Positions 5,318 through 8,981 of a stretch of 8,981 nt of DNA are shown here, piece after piece. The DNA is taken from contig CAZYAI010000071.1 of NCBI GenBank assembly GCA_964645625.1, positions 1 through 8,981 of the forward strand. The letters are read 5' to 3'. The position numbers were made by a program, and so were the translations under genes. The first letter of the stretch is position 1. Each line of letters starts with the position of its first letter. The DNA comes from AB-137-C09 sp964645625 (GTDB taxonomy: Bacteria > Pseudomonadota > Zetaproteobacteria > Mariprofundales > Mariprofundaceae). The notes under the pieces were generated by a model. That model had not been told where the DNA came from, did no database searches, and worked only from the letters and a program-made list of their open reading frames with translations.

Positions 5318-6682
5318 GTGACTAAACTGGGTACTGGCGTACAACTGCAACAAAAGCTGTCATCGCAGTTGGTGATGGCACCACAAATGGCGCAAAGCCT
5401 TAAAATTTTGGCGATGGATAGCCTAGAGCTGGAGCAGTACATCGACCAATGCCTAGAAAGTAATCCTTTATTAGAACGCGAATCGGATGTCACCTCGCAG
5501 GAACAGGAAGCTGTCGTCCACGCCGAAGGTGCCGATGAAGGATGGGAAAACCTTTATAGCCAAAACCAGCGTGATGGTGACGCAGGCGATAAAGAGCAAC
5601 AATGGCATCACGATGAACTGCCTCTGCATGAGCGGTTACACCAGCAGTTAGCACGCGAACCGATGGACGAACAAACGCGTCGTGTGGCGATGGCGATTGT
5701 GGATTCTTTGGATGATGATGGTTATTTCCGCGCTGACCCGAATGCGGTTGCTGCGCTATGTGAAACCACGATGGCAACGGTGTGGCTGGTGTTGCGTCAA
5801 ACGGTGCAACAGTTAGAACCTGCTGGCGTGGGGGCGCGAGATTTAGCAGAATGTCTTTCGTTGCAACTCGATGATTGCCGTGGTTATGATGAAGCTGTGG
5901 TGGCAGTGGCGCAACATTTATTAAGCCATCAAGAATCAACCCTACAACTAACAGACGCTGCTGTTGCGCAAGAGTTGGCATGCAATACAAACACGATTGC
6001 AGCGGCGCGTAAGTTGTTGCGCCAACTCGACCCCAACCCAGGGCTTAGTCAGGCTGACCCCAGTATTTTTATTGAACCTGAGTTGAACTTTATATTGGAT
6101 CGTGATGGCAGCATCGCCGTAGAGGTTAGGCACAGTCGCGGCGGCTCTGTGCGCCTATCCAAACAATGGCAAGACCATGCTTGGCAGGGCGATGATCAAA
6201 CCTTTATGAGCAATGCAGAAAAAGAAGCGCGATGGTTGCTGCAAGCACTGGCACAACGGCATGATACCTTGCTCAAAACAGGATTATTCCTCGCTGTTCA
6301 TCAACAAGCGTTTCTTGTTCACGGTGCGGCTGCCATTAAACCATTAACCTTAAAGCAGGTAGCTGAGGCATGCGGTGTTCACGAATCCACCATCTCTCGC
6401 CTTACCAGCAACAAATATGCCTACACCCCCTTGGGCGTGATTGAGTTGCGCAACTTCTTTTCTGGCGGGCTGGAGACTCGCCACGGCGATACCATTGCCG
6501 TACCGCAGGTGTTGCGCCGCATCAAACACATGATCGAAAAAGAAAATCCTGCTAAACCGCTGTCCGATCAAGCAATTTTCAAGCAACTGACGCAGGAAGG
6601 CATCACCATCGCCCGTCGCACCATCGCCAAATACCGCGAGCAATTAGGCTTCCCCTCCAGCACCAAACGTCGCCAACGGTGA
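5318..6682 (+). CDS. rpoN: RNA polymerase sigma-54 factor RpoN
   Basis: This 454-residue protein is the alternative sigma factor that directs RNA polymerase to -24/-12 promoters and needs an AAA+ activator to open DNA. Region I (about 6-52) is Gln- and Leu-rich (QLQQKLSSQLVMAPQ, then SLELEQYIDQCLESNPLLE). An acidic Region II follows (about 53-100). The core-binding part runs from DELPLHERLHQQLA. The helix-turn-helix is at about 345-367 (LKQVAEACGVHESTISRLTSNK), followed by GVIELRNFFSGG. The RpoN box ARRTIAKYRE at 432-441 is intact and reads the -24 element. Length is slightly below the common 470-490, with no missing domain. The start is GTG, supported by GGGAG five bases upstream. It follows rnhA by 18 bases and is probably co-transcribed. 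The lptA/lptB genes usually upstream and hpf/ptsN usually downstream are absent here, which is an unusual setting for rpoN. Confidence 0.97.
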   Translation: MTKLGTGVQLQQKLSSQLVMAPQMAQSLKILAMDSLELEQYIDQCLESNPLLERESDVTSQEQEAVVHAEGADEGWENLYSQNQRDGDAGDKEQQWHHDELPLHERLHQQLAREPMDEQTRRVAMAIVDSLDDDGYFRADPNAVAALCETTMATVWLVLRQTVQQLEPAGVGARDLAECLSLQLDDCRGYDEAVVAVAQHLLSHQESTLQLTDAAVAQELACNTNTIAAARKLLRQLDPNPGLSQADPSIFIEPELNFILDRDGSIAVEVRHSRGGSVRLSKQWQDHAWQGDDQTFMSNAEKEARWLLQALAQRHDTLLKTGLFLAVHQQAFLVHGAAAIKPLTLKQVAEACGVHESTISRLTSNKYAYTPLGVIELRNFFSGGLETRHGDTIAVPQVLRRIKHMIEKENPAKPLSDQAIFKQLTQEGITIARRTIAKYREQLGFPSSTKRRQR

Positions 6683-6697
6683 CAAAAAGCATCGCCA

Positions 6698-6728
6698 AGC
6701 CTTTTCCGTAAGCATACGTTATAAGGCT
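6698..6728 (+). promoter_or_regulatory. Nested hairpin between rpoN and the HD-GYP gene
   Basis: AGCCTT (6698-6703) pairs with AAGGCT (6723-6728), and inside it CGTA (6707-6710) pairs with TACG (6715-6718) around AGCA. The two stems are separated by short unpaired bases on each side. There is no T-run downstream, so it is at best a weak terminator or a structured leader of the HD-GYP gene. I see no convincing -24/-12 or -35/-10 promoter in this 89-base gap. Confidence 0.3.
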
Positions 6729-6757
6729 GTGGATGCACACCTCTTTGGTGCTGCGCG

Positions 6758-6762
6758 AAGGA
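6758..6762 (+). promoter_or_regulatory. Ribosome binding site deciding the HD-GYP gene start at 6772
   Basis: AAGGA lies nine bases upstream of the ATG at 6772, and a second AAGGA (6765-6769) lies closer. The in-frame ATG at 6733 has no such site and would add 13 residues (MHTSLVLREGIRI) outside the conserved N-terminus. Starting at 6772 gives MDSFKQIFNEAPVSLWVEDF, which fits the beginning of the PAS-like domain. Confidence 0.75.
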
Positions 6763-6771
6763 ATAAGGATT

Positions 6772-8880
6772 ATGGATTCGTTCAAACAAATATTTAATGA
6801 AGCACCCGTCTCGTTATGGGTGGAGGATTTTTCTGCCGTCAAAGATTATATTGATCGGCTGGCTGCCGATGGTGTAGAAGATTTTGCAACATACTTGGCA
6901 CAACACCCTGAACAGGTGCAACACTGCACCAGTCTGGTACGTCTTGTCGATGTGAACCAAGCTACGTTGACGCTGTATGAAGCGGATGACAAACAGGCTT
7001 TCTTGCAGCATTTGGCAACCACATTTAATGAGGAATCATTGCTGGTATTCACCGAGGAACTGCTAGCACTCGCGGCTGGCAAACGTCAGTTCCAAGCAGA
7101 AGCCATGACGACAACCCTATCAGGGCGGACGATTGCCACCCGTGTACAGCTCAGCATTGCGACAGGGCATGAGCAGGATTGGGGGCGGGTCTTGGTGGTG
7201 ATGACCGACATGGAGGATCTTCATCAAAAAACTGTTGCACTTGAGCAATCCAACCGCGCGCTACACCTGCTCAGTCAATGCCGCGCCTTACTCAGTCAAG
7301 CCTGTGATGAAGACACCGTATTGCAGCAAATCTGCGATGTTGCCAGTCAAGAGGCAGGCGATGCCTTGGCATGGGTGGGCAAGAAACAAAGCGATAGCAA
7401 ACAAAGCGTTCTGCCTATTGCCGCCAGTGGTATTGCCATAGGTTACCTAGAAGGTTTGGAGACCTCTTGGGGCGATAACCCCCACGGTCGGGGTGCGACA
7501 GGTACTGCTATTCGCGAACAGCGAACCGTGACCTCCTACGATTTGAAGCACAACCCTGCCTTTGCGCCATGGAAAGCTTTGGCGCAACCCTATGGTTTTC
7601 GCGACTCGATTGCGCTGCCGCTGGTGCGTAGTGGTTATTGCTATGGTGCAATCAATCTGTACACCACAACGCCCCATCATTTTGATGATAGTGAAATACG
7701 CTTGCTAGAAAATTTAGCCGATGATGTCGCGCAAACCATTCAAAGCCTACGTATTCGGGCTTTACAGTATGACACAGAGCAAGCCGTACAGCATAAACAA
7801 ACACAGTTGATGGCACTGCTTAACAACAGTCGGGAAATCAATCGCAAGTTGAACATCCAAGCCGTTATGCGCGTGTTGGTCGAGTCTGCCGTTGCCTTGG
7901 TTCATGCAGATTCTGGTGCGGCGGGACTGATGAGCCAAGATGTGATGGTTTTTAAGGAATACCTGCAAAGCGGCACATGGCATCAGATTGATTACACCTT
8001 CCATGAAGACGAAGGCGTGCCTGGTTATGTCATGCACCATCGCGTGCCGTATATCAGTGATGATGCGACACGTGACCCTCATGTGATTCCTGAAATTCAA
8101 CAGATGTTGAACTTTCACCAATTGATTGATGTGCCCATCATCAATGCCCAAGGAACGTTACTGGGCTGCTTTGAGATTCATGACCGAAGCAATGGCGAAC
8201 CGTTTAATGACGAAGATTGTGAGCTACTCCAAGGCTTGGCAGCCAGTGCCGCCATAGCTTTGGAAAATAGTCGTCTCTCTGCCAACCTAAAAGCCAGTTT
8301 AACAGGGACGATCAGTGCCATCGCCAAAGCTGTGGAGATGAAAGACCCTTACACTGGCGGGCATCAACAGCGCGTTGCCAAACTTGCCGTTGCGATAGCA
8401 CACGTGATGGGCTTGAACGAGCATCAAATCGAGAGCATTCAATTAGGTGCTACCATTCATGACATCGGAAAAATCAATGTGCCAGCAGAAATTGTCTGTA
8501 ACCCAGGGCCGTTAAGTCACGTTGGCTACGCCTTGGTGCAAGAGCATTGTTCCGTGGGTTATCAGATCCTCAGCGGCATCGACTTCCCATGGCCAATCGC
8601 AGACATCGCCTTGCAACACCATGAACACATCGATGGTTCAGGCTACCCGCAAGGCTTAAAAGGCGAGGATATATGCCTTGAGGCACGCATTGTCACCGTT
8701 GCTGATGTTGTCGAAGCGATGGTAAGCCACCGCCCTTATCGCCCCAGCTTGGGGATAGATGCTGCCTTAGAGGAGCTTAGTCATTATCGCGGGCAATGGT
8801 ATGACGCTAACGCCGTCGATGCGTGCTTGCACCTGTTCAAACAAGGCCTGTTTCATTTTGAGGATGATCCATTGCTGTAA
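6772..8880 (+). CDS. PAS-like/GAF/GAF/HD-GYP sensor, probable c-di-GMP phosphodiesterase
   Basis: The 702-residue protein has no membrane segment or signal peptide, so it should be cytoplasmic. Residues 1-150 form a PAS-like region (FNEAPVSLWVEDFSAVKDYID). The first GAF domain spans about 165-328 (ACDEDTVLQQICDVASQEAG, then DSIALPLVRSGYCYGAINLY) and the second about 355-507 (KLNIQAVMRVLVESAVALV, then LIDVPIINAQGTLLGCFEIH). The HD-GYP domain spans about 508-690. Its motifs are intact: EMKDPYTGGHQQRVAKLA (H531), HDIGK (H563, D564, K567), HHEHIDGSGYP (616-626) and RIVTVADVVEAMVSHRPYRP. Such domains hydrolyse c-di-GMP to pGpG or GMP using a metal centre; the intact metal ligands argue for an active enzyme. 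The GAF domains presumably sense a ligand that is not identifiable from sequence. It is 89 bases downstream of rpoN and may be a separate transcription unit. Annotators may prefer the start at 6733, which I consider less likely. Confidence 0.93.
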   Translation: MDSFKQIFNEAPVSLWVEDFSAVKDYIDRLAADGVEDFATYLAQHPEQVQHCTSLVRLVDVNQATLTLYEADDKQAFLQHLATTFNEESLLVFTEELLALAAGKRQFQAEAMTTTLSGRTIATRVQLSIATGHEQDWGRVLVVMTDMEDLHQKTVALEQSNRALHLLSQCRALLSQACDEDTVLQQICDVASQEAGDALAWVGKKQSDSKQSVLPIAASGIAIGYLEGLETSWGDNPHGRGATGTAIREQRTVTSYDLKHNPAFAPWKALAQPYGFRDSIALPLVRSGYCYGAINLYTTTPHHFDDSEIRLLENLADDVAQTIQSLRIRALQYDTEQAVQHKQTQLMALLNNSREINRKLNIQAVMRVLVESAVALVHADSGAAGLMSQDVMVFKEYLQSGTWHQIDYTFHEDEGVPGYVMHHRVPYISDDATRDPHVIPEIQQMLNFHQLIDVPIINAQGTLLGCFEIHDRSNGEPFNDEDCELLQGLAASAAIALENSRLSANLKASLTGTISAIAKAVEMKDPYTGGHQQRVAKLAVAIAHVMGLNEHQIESIQLGATIHDIGKINVPAEIVCNPGPLSHVGYALVQEHCSVGYQILSGIDFPWPIADIALQHHEHIDGSGYPQGLKGEDICLEARIVTVADVVEAMVSHRPYRPSLGIDAALEELSHYRGQWYDANAVDACLHLFKQGLFHFEDDPLL

Positions 8881-8905
8881 TGCCATGCCTTCATTTCTGG
8901 CATTA
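8878..8905 (+). terminator. Possible hairpin after the HD-GYP gene
   Basis: TAATGCCA (8878-8885, including the stop codon) pairs perfectly with TGGCATTA (8898-8905) across a 12-base loop. No T-run follows, so it is not a canonical intrinsic terminator, but it sits exactly at the gene's 3' end and could protect or end the transcript. The remaining bases to 8981 show no gene start or recognisable RNA. Confidence 0.4.
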
Positions 8906-8981
8906 TGGCGCATCCTGCCACGTCCAAGCTAGGGTGTCGAAATTCACCCGTTCCTCACACCTATTAATTTCCTAACTTTTG

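Noticed and set aside
6733..6771. Earlier start for the HD-GYP protein at 6733
   Set aside because: No ribosome site precedes it, and the 13 extra residues lie outside the conserved N-terminus; AAGGA supports 6772.
6683..6771. Sigma-54 promoter before the HD-GYP gene
   Set aside because: No TGGC...TTGC pair with correct spacing is present in the gap.
8906..8981. Start of another gene or a second terminator at the window end
   Set aside because: The weak repeat AGGGTGT (8931) and ACACCT (8957) needs a bulge and has no T-run; no start codon with a ribosome site is visible.

Overview
This 8,981-base window looks like a chromosomal segment of a Gram-negative member of the Pseudomonadota. The evidence is an AmgK-type amino-sugar kinase of cell-wall recycling, a classical RNase HI, a full-length sigma-54, an MscS-family channel and an HD-GYP phosphodiesterase. 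A gammaproteobacterium or close relative is the best guess, but nothing seen here fixes the genus. All recognisable genes lie on the + strand.

Layout. (i) Bases 1-2082 hold a tightly packed group. It starts with the 3' end of a coiled-coil protein. Two bases later comes a protein with one N-terminal membrane helix, a coiled coil and a von Willebrand A (VWA) domain with a full metal-binding motif. That gene overlaps amgK by one base. The helix of the VWA protein resembles the Asp-containing helix of MotB/TolR/ZorB-type stator subunits, so the pair could be part of an ion-driven envelope motor with a VWA output domain. This is the best candidate here for an undescribed system, but the decisive partner gene lies mostly or wholly outside the window. 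(ii) Bases 2083-3755 carry no convincing gene. They contain a 96-bp terminal-inverted-repeat element (2108-2203), a stretch without recognisable content, and a 1.27-kb tandem array (2409-3675). The array has fourteen 84-bp units plus two deleted edge units. Each unit consists of two oppositely oriented palindromes, and their sequence differences are compensatory. Because 84 is divisible by three, long open frames run through the array on both strands; I regard these as artefacts. (iii) Bases 3756-6682 hold mscS-like, rnhA and rpoN in close order (a 4-base overlap, then an 18-base gap). (iv) Bases 6772-8880 encode a 702-residue PAS-like/GAF/GAF/HD-GYP protein, probably a c-di-GMP phosphodiesterase. 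The last 100 bases hold only a possible hairpin.

How the parts may work together. The first group is linked to the envelope: a possible periplasmic VWA protein translationally coupled to a peptidoglycan-recycling kinase. The second group mixes osmotic-shock protection, RNA:DNA hybrid removal and alternative-sigma transcription, and reads as a co-transcribed set rather than a pathway. The repeat array separates the two groups and ends just upstream of a plausible -10 element for the second one.
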